Positions 31,741 to 43,622 of a stretch of DNA of 64,000 nt are shown here, one piece after another; position 1 is the stretch's first letter; each line of letters opens with the position of its first letter. A program made the position numbers and the translations under genes. Source of the stretch: Neoarius graeffei. Lineage: Eukaryota; Chordata; Actinopteri; Siluriformes; Ariidae. Below the pieces are notes generated by a model that searched no databases, was not told the origin of the DNA, and saw only the letters and a program-made list of their open reading frames with translations. The stretch covers positions 28,585,698 to 28,649,697 of the forward strand of contig NC_083577.1 in assembly GCF_027579695.1 (NCBI RefSeq). The letters run 5' to 3'.

Positions 31741-32335
31741 ACTTCATTAAAGAGTATAAAAGTATGAATATAATGCTTTGCTTTGTCATTCTTAATGTTG
31801 TTCATGGTAAGATGCAAATACTGCCCATTGTGTAGTTATGATTGTCTTTAGGCTTGCCATCCTTCCACTCCCGACATGCACTGGGATCACACGCACAGCG
31901 GCTCAGTCCCGAATCACTGCTCGTGCGCTTCACTCGCGCGCTCTGTGAGCTGCGCAGGGCCGGAGTGAGTGCGCACCCTCCAGAGGGCACTCGCTGTTCA
32001 GGGCGGAGTGATTTGGAGCGCAGGAGGAAGCGCTGAGCTGCACTGAGGTTTATTTACACATTTCAACCTCCTTCAGGCGCTTAAACTGAGTGAGAACATG
32101 AACATCACAGCCAGGAGTGTTTATCTGCTGGAGAAGGTGTTCGCTTGCCATCCTTCCACTTGCAAGTGGTGAGTGACTTGCGCATGCCCGATATGCACTG
32201 GGATCATGTGACGTGCCGTCTAATTAGTCATGTGATTAGCGTATCCGTGTATTGGCGTTGCTGTGTGCACGCGAATCGTTTTAAAAACGTTAATCTGATG
32301 GTCCGCTGATACGGTCTAATGTAAACCCCACCTAA
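31741..32335 (+). mobile_element. fragment of the GGCTACGTTTACATTA family
   Basis: ATTAAAGAGTATAAAAGTATG through GGTCTAATGTAAACCCC match the right half of 43749-44442. It carries about 100 bp of internal sequence (CTTCAGGCGCTTAAACTG) not present there. Confidence 0.65.
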
Positions 32336-32481
32336 AGCACATGCATAAGCGCTCCTACTTGCCACCAGTTGTGTTTAAACGGTGAGCAGGAACAAGTTGC
32401 ACCCAGAACAAGTTGCACCACTTTGTAAAGTGGAGCTAGTCGCGCCCATCGGTGTCAGATTGTTCTGGAACAAATCGTGTT

Positions 32482-32936
32482 TAGGGCTGGGTATCGCAGC
32501 CAATTTCCTAGATCTATTCGATTTCGATTCTTAGGGTTTTAAAGTGGTGAATCACGATTCGATTCAATTCAATCTGAATCAATTCGGTCTGCTCTTAAAT
32601 AATGAAAATGAAATGAAAACTACCTTGGTTTTATCAAGCTCTTCGTCCTTTGTCGTTTTAAATTTGAAATGATTCCACACGTCAGATTTCATTTGAGACG
32701 GCTTGCCGAGCGGGGTTTTCCCTGCCTCAGCCACGGCTCTGGCCTCAGCCATTTTGTGTGCGTGCTTGAACGTCACGACGTACGACTGCGCAGCTGCGTC
32801 ATCACGCACGAGACGGCTGAGAGAGGAAAGTCACAAAAAAACCCCTCGATCTCATGCCCTGTGAATCGATAGTGCGAAATTTAAATGAAATCGATCCAAA
32901 ATCTATTAAATCGTTTTTTTTTTTTACCCAGCCCTA
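32482..32936 (-). mobile_element. non-autonomous hAT element with BED-exon remnant
   Basis: Exact 8-bp target-site duplications ATCGTGTT (32474-32481, 32937-32944). Termini TAGGGCTGGGTA and complement. It carries the first exon of its parent transposase gene (see 32625). A longer relative is at 50031. Confidence 0.9.
32625..32752 (-). pseudogene. BED zinc-finger exon remnant of a hAT transposase
   Basis: From ATG at 32752: MAEARAVAEAG, then KTPLGKPSQMKSDVWNHFKF and DKTKVV. VWNHFxF is the start of a BED domain. The CxxC zinc pair present in the 50241 copy is lost here because sequence diverges after KVV. Not functional. Confidence 0.75.
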
Positions 32937-33301
32937 ATCGTGTTTAGACAGCAACTTGTTCTGGTGCAAGTGCCCACGTAAAAGCAACTTAATTCATCCC
33001 GAAGCTTTTTGCTGGGGTGAGGGTCGGGGCTCTTACACAGCTTTGGTAATCCAGTGCCATTTGGTAATGCAATTGGCATTTTTTTAATGATTAAAAATAT
33101 AGTTGCAACTCCTAAACATGCTCTTTTCTGAGTTTGACGATTTCTGCCATCCTTCATAATTACAGTTTTGGCACGATGAGGACGTTTTCCTTTATCAAGC
33201 AGATCCTGCGACTTCTCCAGCAAATCCCCCAAAACAAAGATTCTCCCTTCCACTCACGTTAGCGCCCCAAAGCCACAGCGAGCTCACCAACAGGCGATTT
33301 T

Positions 33302-34014
33302 AGGGGTGTTCACACGGCACATATTTGCATCGATGCTGCACCGATGTATTTTGTTGCGATATATCTTACACCGGTGTAAATTTTGTGGAGCGTTCACACG
33401 TCACAAACCTGCTTACTAGAGAGAAGCGTGTTAGCACCGGTGCAGCCCCACTTGCGTTCACACGGCAGTTTTTGCGACCGTGCTATACGATAGTAATAAT
33501 GCGGAAATGAAATACGCGCATGCGTGAAAATGTACTTCCTTTTCCCGGTTGTCATGGCATCACCAAGCGCCGGGAAAACAACGTGGATGAAGACACCAGT
33601 GTTGCCAGATACTGCTGACGTTTTCCAGCCCAAAATATGTTCAAATCCGCCAAAATGCACTTAAAACCGCCCAATCTGGCAACACTGGAAGACACGTTGT
33701 TGTTGATATTGCCATTTTGGAAGCGCAAAACACCAGGATGCAAATTATGCAATGCCCGTATGTAATCAGCTCTCGTCACGCGTAGCGAGTCTACCCCTGT
33801 AGCGTTCAGACGTCCCATTTTATATCGGTGCTGCCCCGCAAACTAGCATTTACTCCGGAGTAAATTTCTTAAACCCCCTCCCGAGCAGGGTTAGATTTGC
33901 GCCGGTTTAAGCAGCTTTCAGGGGCGACACCGGTATCACTTTGTACCGTGTGAACGCTCTACCGGGGCAGCCCCGGCGCTACACCGGAGTAAAAGTTGCC
34001 GTGTGAACACCCCT
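33302..34014. mobile_element. TIR element, GGGGTGTTCACACGGCA termini
   Basis: Termini AGGGGTGTTCACACGGCA and TGCCGTGTGAACACCCCT. The flanks (TTTT/TTTT or TTA/TTT) do not settle the superfamily. The interior is rich in CACCGGTG-type palindromes and holds a 91-bp hAT MITE. No ORF. Confidence 0.7.
33597..33687 (-). mobile_element. 91-bp hAT MITE (CAGTGTTGCCAGAT), copy 1
   Basis: Exact 8-bp duplications GAAGACAC on both sides. Termini CAGTGTTGCCAGAT and ATCTGGCAACACTG. Other copies: 35501, 38359, 45301, 50534. Confidence 0.93.
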
Positions 34015-35090
34015 TTTGTTGTGCCTTTCGCATTAGCAAACGCTCTCGGCTCATATTTTCAACGTGAGGCCATGAGATGATAGAATCACGGATAAGAAGC
34101 CACAGGAAACGGTGCTCTTTTTATTTAAAAATAAAAAAAATCCATTAGTCAAATTTTGTCCTGCAGTCTCACCTTGACCACGAAAGCCGTTAGAGCTCAA
34201 AGACGTGATGATTTAATTTCCGCACATCATCTGCTGAACTGTTAGCAAATATTTAACTCGCAGTGAAAACATTTCATTCGTTTTGTTTCCGTGGTGAAAA
34301 GATGCAATTAGCGTTTCTCTCGCATGTTTCTTTAATGCCGCTCGGACGGATGTTTTTCTCCCTCGAGATCAGATGTCCATTTGGAGCCGTATTCTCTGGC
34401 GCGCTGAGATTATTACCTCGTTATTAATGACTCGTAGCACTGCCGGCTCGTTTGCGAGTGCAGTCTACGAGTCAAACGGCAGAAATGATCATCATTACTT
34501 GCACATGTAAAGTAATAAGTGTAAATTGTGGATTGTCCATCAGTTATTTGAGTACACAAAGGAAGTTTAACTCCCTGGATTTTTATTTAAGGAATTAATT
34601 AATTTAACCTTCATCCTACCAAGTGGGGTCCATCTGGACCCCGCACCTATATGTTTGTTTGCCATTTTAAAAATATGTGACATACTGCCTCACCGTTTTA
34701 TGAATTTGTCGGAATTTATGTCTTAATTAAAACACTAAAGCACCGGAAGATCAGCTTTTTGCATTGTGAAGGTCTAATTAATTCGTTACTGGGGTCCAAC
34801 CGGACCCCAGAGTAAAGTTTATCTGTCTTTCATTTTATAATTGAATAGCACACTGAAAGTTAACTTCTTTTATTTCTTTTATGTTCCGTAATGAAACTAC
34901 CAAGGCATTCGTTCTTGGGGTCCGTGTGGACCCCACTGCTGCAGTAAGCACAGGCTGCAAAACAAAATCCCTAAATTATTTATAACTACTTTTTTTGTTT
35001 TAAATTCTGTAAGAAAAGACCTAAGGCCAAGAAAAAATAATTGTTTGTTTTCTATTACATCTTGAAAAAAAAAATAGGGTAGGTAGGTAG

Positions 35091-36083
35091 TAGGGCTGTA
35101 ACAATATGCGTATCGAAATCGCGATACGCAGAGCCACGATCCGTATCGCGATACAAGAAGGCAGAATCGCGGTACACCCTTTCAAACTTCTCCTCAGCCC
35201 AAAAACAGAGGCGCTTCCAAACTTCAATTTGTGAATACTTTACTTTTTATTTAAATTACATTTTAAACTTACTTAAATTACTTTTATTTTTTATATCTAT
35301 TAGTAAGTCGTTTTTTCGCCGACCTACGACAATCTTCTGCGAGTCACGCAACGTCCACACTCGCCACTGGCAGAGCGTTCATTTCTTTTAAGCGGTCGCC
35401 ATTCTGGTTGCGACGCGGGGAGCGAATCTGTAAACAAGCAGCTCATTGGCTGGCTAGGTGTGCCACAAGCCAATCACAATCACTTGACCGGAAAGGCACG
35501 CAGTGTTGCCAGATTGGGCAGGTTTAGGTGCTTTTTGGCTGGTTTTGAACATATTTTGGGGTGGAAAACGTTAGCAATATCTGGCAACACTGAAGGCATG
35601 TCTGCTTGGGCGGAAGCCTTCTGCGGCAGTTACATTTTGACACGCGAGCAATGTTTCACCATAAAAATTCCATAATTTCCATCTGTTTTCCGCGATCACA
35701 GAAAATCATTGGCCCTATGAGAGTGAGACAGTGAGAGAGCCACCCCCCCCCCCCAAAAAAAAAATCTTAACGGATTTACACGATTTGGAAAAATGACTTT
35801 TTCAGAACCGAAAAAAACAGAGCTTCCGGCTCAACAGTATTATTTTGAGAAATAAAACAATCTTTGGATATACATTTGTTCATTTTTGCATACATATTAC
35901 TCATTCTCTGCAGTGGTCTGAATTATTTGTTATTAAATAGTTAATGTAAGTAAGTAAATGTTAATAAGTCAAATTTACTACTTTAAAAAAACATTTAAAA
36001 AAAAAATCGTGGGCGTATCGAATTGTGGGTCAAAAATCGCGATACGAATTGAATCGTGAGTTGGGTGTATCGTTACAGCCCTA
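35091..36083. mobile_element. hAT element, TAGGGCTGTAAC termini
   Basis: Exact 8-bp duplications GTAGGTAG (35083-35090, 36084-36091). Subterminal TATCGCGATAC-like palindromes. It contains a small hAT MITE (35501). No transposase frame. Confidence 0.9.
35501..35592 (+). mobile_element. 92-bp hAT MITE, copy 2
   Basis: Duplications AAGGCACG and AAGGCATG (7 of 8). Confidence 0.9.
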
Positions 36084-36117
36084 GTAGGTAGGTCTTTTTA
36101 TTTTATTTTATTTTTTA

Positions 36118-36528
36118 TCACACAAAATACCGGATAGGTAGGTTTTTTTTTTTTTTTAAATAAATTTTAGGTGTGGCATTATTTGTCACCTTTGTTGCCT
36201 CTACTTTTGCGTCCTCGTGTACTTTTAGTATTTTTGTTTTGATAGCTAACATTTTTTGAAACTCCGGCTTCCGTTTACATTCAAATGTCAGTGCCCGCAA
36301 GCCAAAATTGCTGAGCAGGCTTTCCAACGTGACTTCCATCGTGATATCGATACCGCCGTTCGCCTGGGCGCTGTGTGTATACTGTTCGCATGACTCGTCC
36401 AGCGGAGGATGATAATGTTCGTAGCGTTCTTTTACAGTTGAAAACTTATAAAATGAACTTATTGTCTTACAACCTTCCGTGTGGTCGCAGCCGATCACGG
36501 TAATCGAGAACACTTCGTTGGCCGCCAT
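36118..36528 (-). CDS. unknown ORF inside a Harbinger-like element
   Basis: From ATG at 36528 (context ATCATGG) the frame reads MAANEVFSITVIGCDHTEGC, and about 137 codons follow. It has several Cys/His (GCDHTEGC) and a Lys-rich end; an upstream ATG at 36552 adds 8 codons. I do not recognise it. It starts beside CpG-rich DNA, as a first exon would. It could be the 5' exon of the element's own accessory gene. Coding is unproven: there is only one copy in the window. Confidence 0.3.
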   Translation of the reverse strand: MAANEVFSITVIGCDHTEGCKTISSFYKFSTVKERYEHYHPPLDESCEQYTHSAQANGGIDITMEVTLESLLSNFGLRALTFECKRKPEFQKMLAIKTKILKVHEDAKVEATKVTNNATPKIYLKKKKNLPIRYFV

Positions 36529-36622
36529 GATGCCTAGCGTTGTGTACAACACAAGCCGGAGTGTCCCGGAAAGAGGTCATGACGTCAGATTGAGGCCGTG
36601 AGAAATCAATGACTACGTTTAC

Positions 36623-37694
36623 AGTGATTCATTTTGCTCCTAATGACTATGAGTCAAACTGACTCACCACATATTAAATCAGTGAGTCAAAAATTTCCAA
36701 AGTGAGTCAAAATTACAATACACACTTTGAAAACAAAAAACACAATGGTTATCACTGTCACACTTAAATCATTTAATTCCAACATGTGAACAATTGTGTG
36801 AGCTATTCATCTAAGCAAACAATAACAATTTTCAGAATAAAAAAAAGAAAAAAGTATGGAATTAAACAGAATAGTTATTATGGCTGTTTTGACTAGAATT
36901 CAAATGCTCCCAGACCCCACAAAGAAATCAATTTGCTTTGCACTTTCATGCGTTTATTTGGCATGATTTTCACATTAAATGCGTTTTCAAATGTACTGCA
37001 GTAGCGTTGTTAATGTAAACACTCCTTATCGTTGACTGATGCTACTTCCGCCTAGTGTTTCTGTTAACTCGATCTCGATTGGTCAGTCTTTTTATATCAT
37101 CCAATGAAAAATTTTCTACTATTAATTCATATTTCCTAAATTTCTAAACCTTTTTACTGAATACCATAGCAAAACTTTAACTGAATTTCCCATTTGATAG
37201 GCGCTATTCATATGTTTGGTAAGTAGAAACAAATTTAGATCGATCTTTTATTACCGCAAAGAAATGCTTTGGCAAACATAAATTTTATCGATTAGTACGA
37301 GAGAGCTATTTTCACTTGCTTCAAATCGAGGCTGGAAAGGATTTGCATATGCCAAAGCTTTCCAGCCAATGAAATTGCCGACACGTTGCTGACGGAATTA
37401 AACGAAGCTAAATATAGGCCCGCCAAGTAAAAAAGACTATAGTAGTCGATAAATGAAGCATTATAACAACAGTTCAGTCATGTTGAACGAGAAAAATATA
37501 GCGTCGTTAGGACCTTGCCACTCGGAACAACCTCGAGCTACATCCCTTCGCTCTATATCCTGAATGAAGAGAAATAACTCGAGGATGTTCCGAGTGCGAC
37601 CTTGCGTCAAAAATACGCACCACAAGCAAAACATCTGCGTCATTTATTTTAAAATTGCGTAAAATACGCATGACGCAGGGCAAAATGAATCACT
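36623..37694. mobile_element. hAT-like element inside the left TIR of 36613
   Basis: Termini AGTGATTCATTTTGC and GCAAAATGAATCACT; 8-bp duplications ACGTTTAC and GCGTTTAC (7 of 8). Near 37515-37600 it includes an inverted repeat CACTCGGAACA...TGTTCCGAGTG. No ORF recognised. Confidence 0.65.
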
Positions 37695-38089
37695 GCGTTT
37701 ACATGCACATAGAGAGAATCGAATTTCTGCCGTTGCTCGACTGAAATCGAAGTTCAAAATGCCATGTATACACCTTAATTCGGCTGAAATTGAACCGAAC
37801 TTGATTTCTCGGAATCGAGCTACACGACCTAGTTTATGCGATTTCTGCCGAGCTACTTTGTGCATGTAAACCCTATTGAGCTAGTTGTCGAGCTACTTCC
37901 GGAAGTGACGAGTGACGAGACCACAAGCGGGAAACACAACAGCCTCGGTCGGCATGACAACGGCATGAATCTTTTCTTTTTGTGGCATTGTTTGCACTGT
38001 TAAAATTTAGCTCACTTACTGTATCACCAAATACATCTGTACAGCTGTTGCATAGCTGTGAATTGTGTACATAAACAAGTCATAGTATT

Positions 38090-38125
<36 letters not shown>

Positions 38126-38358
38126 TCCAACATCTGAAGAATGTCAATAAAAACAAAACAATTGAACTTTTTGTGTGTTTATTAAGACATAAGTTAAATT
38201 GTAAGCAAAAAAAAAATATTTTTTTGTAAGCAAAAAATGGACTTTAGAAAAATATTATTGTGCAAAATAAGTTGTCTTACAAAACAGTGGTCTGCGCCGG
38301 ACAGTTTGTAGCCATACAGTCTGTTAGAGCAAGCCTAATAGCTTGAACACGGAACTGC

Positions 38359-38448
38359 TAGTATTGCCAGATTGGGGGTTTTATGTGCATTTTAGCAGAT
38401 TTGAACATGTTTTGGGCTGGAAAACGTCAGCAGTATCTGGCAACACTA
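38359..38448 (+). mobile_element. 90-bp hAT MITE, copy 3 (diverged)
   Basis: Left end reads TAGTATTGCCAGAT, right end ATCTGGCAACACTA. No clear 8-bp duplication; the oldest-looking of the five copies. Confidence 0.8.
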
Positions 38449-38674
38449 TAGCTCTTCTTCATGACGACAACCGGAAGTGTACCAACACGATGGGGCGTGT
38501 AGCGCCACCTGTGGCTCGGGTGCGCAATGCACCTTGCACAATAGCCCGATTTCACTTGTGCATGTAGGATTGGATTTCTCTGGCACCCCTGCTGGGACCC
38601 TTTGCTCGATTACCAACAGCAGCTCGATTTGGACGTGCATGTAAACGTAGTCAATGAGTGTTTCTTGTCCGATA

Positions 38675-39626
38675 TACCGTATTTTCTGGACTATAGAGCG
38701 CACCTGTATATAAGCCGCATCCGCTCTATTTTAAAAAAAAATTTAAAAAAAGATATACAAGCCGCACCGGGCTATAAGCCGCAGATATCTATGTTGAAAA
38801 ATTAGATATTTACTGCATGTACAGAACGATTTTGTACTGTAAATGTACATGTATGTACCTGAACAGATTCTTTCCGAACAGTGCCTTTTAACACGGCAGC
38901 AACTTTGCTGATTAAAACGGAACAGAACCAAGAGAAAATAACCGGTATTTATTTACCTTCATTTCTCCTGTGGGGCGGCACGGTGGTGTAGTGGTTAGCG
39001 CTGTCGCCTCACAGCAAGAAGGTCCTGGGTTCGAGCCCCGTGGCCGGCGAGGGCCTTTCTGTGCGGAGTTTGCATGTTCTCCCCGTGTCCGCGTGGGTTT
39101 CCTCCGGGTGCTCCGGTTTCCCCCACAGTCCAAAGACATGCAGGTTAGGTTAACTGGTGACTCTAAATTGACCGTAGGTGTGAATGTGAGTGTGAATGGT
39201 TGTCTGTGTCTATGTGTCAGCCCTGTGATGACCTGGCGACTTGTCCAGGGTGTACCCCGCCTTTCGCCCGTAGTCAGCTGGGATAGGCTCCGGCTTGCCT
39301 GCGACCCTGTAGAAGGATAAAGCGGCTAGAGATAATGAGATGAGATGAGATTTCTCCTGTGTTTGAAACCACAAGTCACTTTAATCATCTTCGCTGGATT
39401 TGAAAATAATTACCAGTTAGTAATTTGTCGTGCGTGTTCTATCTGCTAAAGATCTGCTAATTCTTCTTTGCATTGATTTTTCATCTATCTTATTTTTGAT
39501 TCTACTTCCGGTTAGCGCGCCCCTAGCGGTGGAAGAAAAATCCACAGAATAGCCGCACCTTTGTATAAGCCGCATGGTTCAAAACCTCGGAAAAAAGTAG
39601 CGGCTTATAGTCCAGAAAACACGGTA
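38675..39626. mobile_element. TIR element, TACCGTATTTTCTGGACTAT family
   Basis: Termini TACCGTATTTTCTGGACTAT and complement ATAGTCCAGAAAACACGGTA, with internal ATAAGCCGCA words repeated near both ends. The target duplication is unclear. It contains a V-SINE at 38973. Confidence 0.7.
38973..39349 (+). mobile_element. V-SINE, full length
   Basis: Exact 12-bp duplications ATTTCTCCTGTG (38961-38972, 39350-39361). Confidence 0.93.
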
Positions 39627-40304
39627 TGCGTTTTAGAATTAGTCACTTGTCAGATCGACAATATTATGCAAATCGTAATGCAGATTTTTTTTTTTTCCAA
39701 AATTTATTGTTGGTCGGCGAAAATGCATTTTTTTTTAAACATCTAACAAAAAAGTCTAGGGTCGGGGCATTTTTTAAACGGTCGGTCGGGTAACCGGAAA
39801 CAAACAATTATTTTTTCTTGGCCTAAGTTGTAATCCAGAATGTTTTACAGCTGCATGAGCTGCAAAAATCATGTATATAATGCCAATTTTTTTTGTGGCG
39901 CTATAATTTGCTACGTGTATGCTAGTTATTGCAATATTATTGCAATGTTATTGCATTTATAATACATCATTGATATTCAGCCATAGTGGATTTTGTTCTT
40001 CAATAAAGTTATGTCTGTTTGCTGCATTGAATTGGTTCTTACTGCATTGATTTCAAGGTATTCCCTCCTGGGGTCCATACGGACCCCGCCTATGTAAAAT
40101 TGGCTGGTAGGATGAAGGTTAAGTGTGTTCTTTATGCCTTGGGCCCTTTAGTGTATTGCTGTTATTAATACAAGATGTTCTGAACAAAACTTATCTGGTG
40201 ATTTTGTCTTTATAAGCTTTAATTTTAAAGAAAAGTATTGGGGTCCAAACGGACCCCACATGGTAAGATTAAGGTGTAAAATAGCATGGTAGGATGAGGG
40301 TTAA

Positions 40305-41276
40305 TTTTGGCAGTATGCAGGTTTATTTGGTGTGGGGTGGATTTTTTTTTTTAATTGATGGCTTGACCTTGTCTTGGTTGTATTTTGATCCTCCTCACAA
40401 AGTGGACTTCTATGACCCAGGCAGGTCGTCGTCTAAGATGGAGGTGCCCGCGTGAATTATTTACAGCCTCGGATGACCACTGCTGACGGAGGGGTTATTT
40501 GAAATCAAAATGTGCTGTCTTTTGTCCCTTGACGCTTTTCTTTGGCCCCGGACTGCGAAGCTTGAAATTCATGGCGTCCTGTCAGCGGGACCGTTAAAAA
40601 AGGGCTGAGGACAGTGCGAGTCCTTGCTCGGGATGACTGCAGGACAATAAAACAAAGTCTAATCAGTTTAATAACGACTTTTTCAGCAAAGCTCGAACAT
40701 CTATCTCGCCAGGGGCGAGAGCCTCAAAACTTTTTATAGCTCACAGGTTCGGCGGCCTTTATTTATCCGAAGCAAACACGCTGAATAAACCAACGTAAAG
40801 AGTTCGCATTAGACCTGAAATGGTGTGAATTAGAAGTCTTCACAAGCTCAAGGCCGTGAGATCGAGATCTGTGTTAGATACGGCGAGGGGGGAAAAGATT
40901 ACGAGTTGTGCAGCAGTGTTCTTAAACCTGAAAATCAACTGATTTTTTTTTTCCTTTTTAATTTGGTGCACACTGTGGAAGTGAGAGAACTTTTGCAGTT
41001 GCAGAACATTTCAACAGCTTTATCTGTGGCTTGTGTAGTGCCTTTCTGCTTTCCATGTGCGTCACGTGAACGGAGACGGAAGGGGTGTGTGGTCCGTCTG
41101 ACCACAACCTAGTTTCAAATATTTTCATGCAAACAACAAGCCGATTGATATCAAGAGAGAAAATCGTGTTACAGTGTTGGAGATTATTGAAATAAATATA
41201 TCGAGAGCATAAAAGGGTGACCGCGTAGCAAAGGAGGAAGTTGAACGTACCATACAGGTTACCTTGATCTAAACGA
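40305..41276 (+). other. intron, nothing recognised
   Basis: Unique-looking sequence between the two large nests. No ORF with homology. Confidence 0.5.
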
Positions 41277-41571
41277 AACCCTCTGGGGTCTGAGGGTATT
41301 TTCTGGCAGTCGAATAATTTTGGTACGCTAAGCTCTCATGTTGTCAATTTCAACAAATGTAAGCAGTATTTTCAACGTCATATGACCTTTTTTGTATTCA
41401 GCACAAGTTCAGCTACAATAATATGTACATGTAATATGTACGTCATGGTTGTACTTTAAAAAAAAAACCAAACAGATAAATGAAGCTGTTGTAAAAAGCA
41501 GTTTTAGAACTATGTTGGAATGTGTGAAAAAACATGACCTTACTCATTCTGTCAAACCGTTTTGGTCACTT

Positions 41572-41754
41572 TTTTTTTTTTTTAAAGATATTTTTTGGGC
41601 TTTTTTCACCTTTATTGGATAGGACAGTGTAGAGACAGGAAATGAGTGGGAGAGAGAGACGGGGAGGGATCGGGAAATGACCTCGGGTCGGAATCGAACC
41701 CGGGTCCCCGGATTTATGGTATGGCGCCTTATCCACCTGAGCCACGACGCCCCC
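41572..41754 (-). mobile_element. tRNA-derived SINE (type 4)
   Basis: Exact 15-bp duplications CCGTTTTGGTCACTT (41557-41571, 41755-41769). On the minus strand: head GGGGGCGTCGTGGCTCAGGTGG, B box GGTTCGATTCC, body ending CAATAAAGGTG and poly(A). Confidence 0.92.
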
Positions 41755-41994
41755 CCGTTTTGGTCACTTGAGATGATTCTGGTCAGTCTTAAGCAGTGCT
41801 GGGCACATTACTTTGAAAAAGTAATTAGTTACAAGTACTAGTTACTTCTCCAAAAAAGTAATTGCGTTAGTAACTGCGTTACTTCACTAGAAAAGTAACT
41901 AGTTACCAGGAAAAGTATTTATTGCGTTACTTTTTTTTTTTTGCTTACAGATAAACGAGGATAACTGTTCTTTTCTAGTGAAGTAACGCAGTTA

Positions 41995-42140
41995 CTAACG
42001 CATTTACAGAACTTTGTTTCCAGGGCACAGTTTGCATTGGACATAAACATTATTGCCTTTGACTTCAACCAGCGTGAAATTATGCCGGTGTTTCCAGTTC
42101 GAAAATGCGACTTTGCGGCTTGGTGCTGCCATTGTCTCTT
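41995..42140 (-). pseudogene. BED-like finger exon remnant of hAT-1
   Basis: Minus-strand frame: RKVAFSNWKHRHNFTLVEVK then YVQCKLCPGNKVL. The W-x(n)-VQCxLC arrangement is typical of the N-terminal zinc finger of ZBED-like hAT transposases. The His pair is not present in the fragment. No catalytic region remains. Confidence 0.6.
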
Positions 42141-42278
42141 CCCCATCTCTGTGTGTGCGTAGCGGGAAAACACAATCGACTCCACCCACCTAGAACATCT
42201 TAGCAAATCACGATTTGTTCTCTTGCATTCAAAGGGTGAATGGGAGAATGTAAAAGCCATATTGGTACATAATTATTA

Positions 42279-43622
42279 CAAGGTTCCCGTGCGTCATTAA
42301 AAGTCATTAAAAGTCATTAATTCCAATTTTCTCTTTTTAAGGTCATTAAAAGTCATTAAAATCCACAATTTCGTATTAAAAGTCATTAATTACGTAGTTG
42401 GCCAAATCTTTAAAATAGGAGCGGCTATCACAGAGCGGAATTTCTCAATATCTCAATATGCGCAGAAGATGATGCGCAATCGTCCTATTTCACCTCGTGT
42501 TTGATAAATGGCGCTATTATAGTTAATCATTCACCTGTATCACAGTAAACACGCGATAACAATGCCACCGGCACGGAAGTGCGTATTCAACGAAGGTTGG
42601 GTGGAAGACGAACCATTCAAAGCGTGGGTCATGCCGGTAAATGCAGATAAATACGCTTTCTACTGCCGTGTGTGTAAAAAAACGCGTTCGTTGGGAAACA
42701 TGGGGAAAAAATGCGTTGTTCGCCCACGCTGAAGGTCAGCGACACCGAGAGCTTATGCGCCAGCAAAAGAGTAAAATAACGTCATTTGTAACGACTGAAG
42801 GAGGAACCGGGAGCGACAGGCCCACTGCTACGACTTCGAAAAATGTAACTATGACAGTGTCAGATATCGCTACAAATAGTATGGATGTTCTGAAGGCAGA
42901 ACTGTTGTGGACACTTCGGACAAAGAGGTACTGCAGGATAACCAACATCAGGACACAGTAGTGGCACAGCGCATAGTGTATGATGCTATTCAGGATTATG
43001 GGGGGCCACTTCAGGTACCGATCACAAAGGATATGTTGAAGTCAGCCTCAGCTGCCAGAATGAGATACAGGAATTACCTTGAAGAAAATCAAAGAAAAAA
43101 ATTGAGTGAAGAAGTGATAAGAGCAACATTACGAAGAGAAAAGACATGGAAGATGAATTAGATACGTTAAGAAAAAAATGCAAAAACACTGGAGTCCGTC
43201 ATTGACACTCTTGAAACAAATGCAGATCATCTTTCTGAAGAGGCGGAAAATGCCAAATCCAAAGAGAAAATGGCAGAGAAAGTTGCTCAGGCCAACGCAC
43301 TTAGATCGAAAAGAAAGTCTAAAAAGGAGGAACTTATCGAAACCAAAAAAGAGTTGGACGAAAAGACAAAATCCTTCAGGGATTTGAAGAGTTCTGGAAA
43401 AAAAAAATAATTCTAAAAAAAATCAATAAAGATTTTTTTCACATTGTACAACATGTCTTGTGCTTTGTTTTATTTACTGTTAAATTCATCATGTACTGGT
43501 CCATTGGAATATAACTTAGCATAGCATTCATATAGAATTGTCATTAAAAAGTCATTAAAATGAGTGTAAAAATGTCATTAAATGTCATGAATTTTCAAAT
43601 GATTCTTAGTGTAGGAACCTTG
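42279..43622 (+). mobile_element. hAT-like element, CAAGGTTCC termini
   Basis: Termini CAAGGTTCC and GGAACCTTG; 8-bp duplications AATTATTA and TATTATTA (7 of 8). Subterminal direct repeats of AAAGTCATTA occur at both ends. It lies inside hAT-1. Confidence 0.75.
42562..43410 (+). pseudogene. zinc-finger and coiled-coil gene of the CAAGGTTCC element
   Basis: From ATG at 42562: MPPARKCVFNEGWVEDEPFK, then a finger YCRVCKKT with H-x(4)-H in the next frame (FAHAEGQRHRELM), then KSKITSF and VLKAELLWTLRTK. A later part has KSASAARMRYRNYL and a Lys/Glu-rich coiled coil to about 43410. Frameshifts occur at the A run near 42702, near 42955 and near 43155, and the middle (dimerisation and catalytic region) is deleted. 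Similar to fish hAT-associated zinc-finger proteins; inactive. Confidence 0.6.

Larger units (their letters stand above)
36613..38650. mobile_element. TIR element, CTACGTTTACATGCAC termini, split by another
   Basis: After removing 36623-37694 and one duplication, the left end reads CTACGTTTACATGCACATAG and the right end is its complement GTGCATGTAAACGTAG, flanked by TCAATGA on both sides (36606-36612, 38651-38657). A GT run lies at about 38091-38115. No transposase. Confidence 0.7.
35025..39823. mobile_element. Harbinger-like element with TAA duplication, with nested insertions
   Basis: Termini GGCCAAGAAAAAATAATTGT and complement ending TTTTTTCTTGGCC, flanked by TAA (35022-35024, 39824-39826). 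It holds an unknown ORF (36118-36528) and insertions at 35091, 36613 and 38675. Confidence 0.65.
34608..40300. mobile_element. piggyBac-like TTAA element, filled with insertions
   Basis: Left end TTAA-CCTTCATCCTACC (TTAA 34604-34607). Two right ends occur: GGTAGGATGAAGG-TTAA (40119-40122) and GGTAGGATGAGGG-TTAA (40301-40304). Five copies of an 18-bp palindrome GGGGTCC-N4-GGACCCC lie near the ends. Its own sequence is only 34608-35021 and 39827-40300; the rest is later insertions. No transposase remains. Confidence 0.7.
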
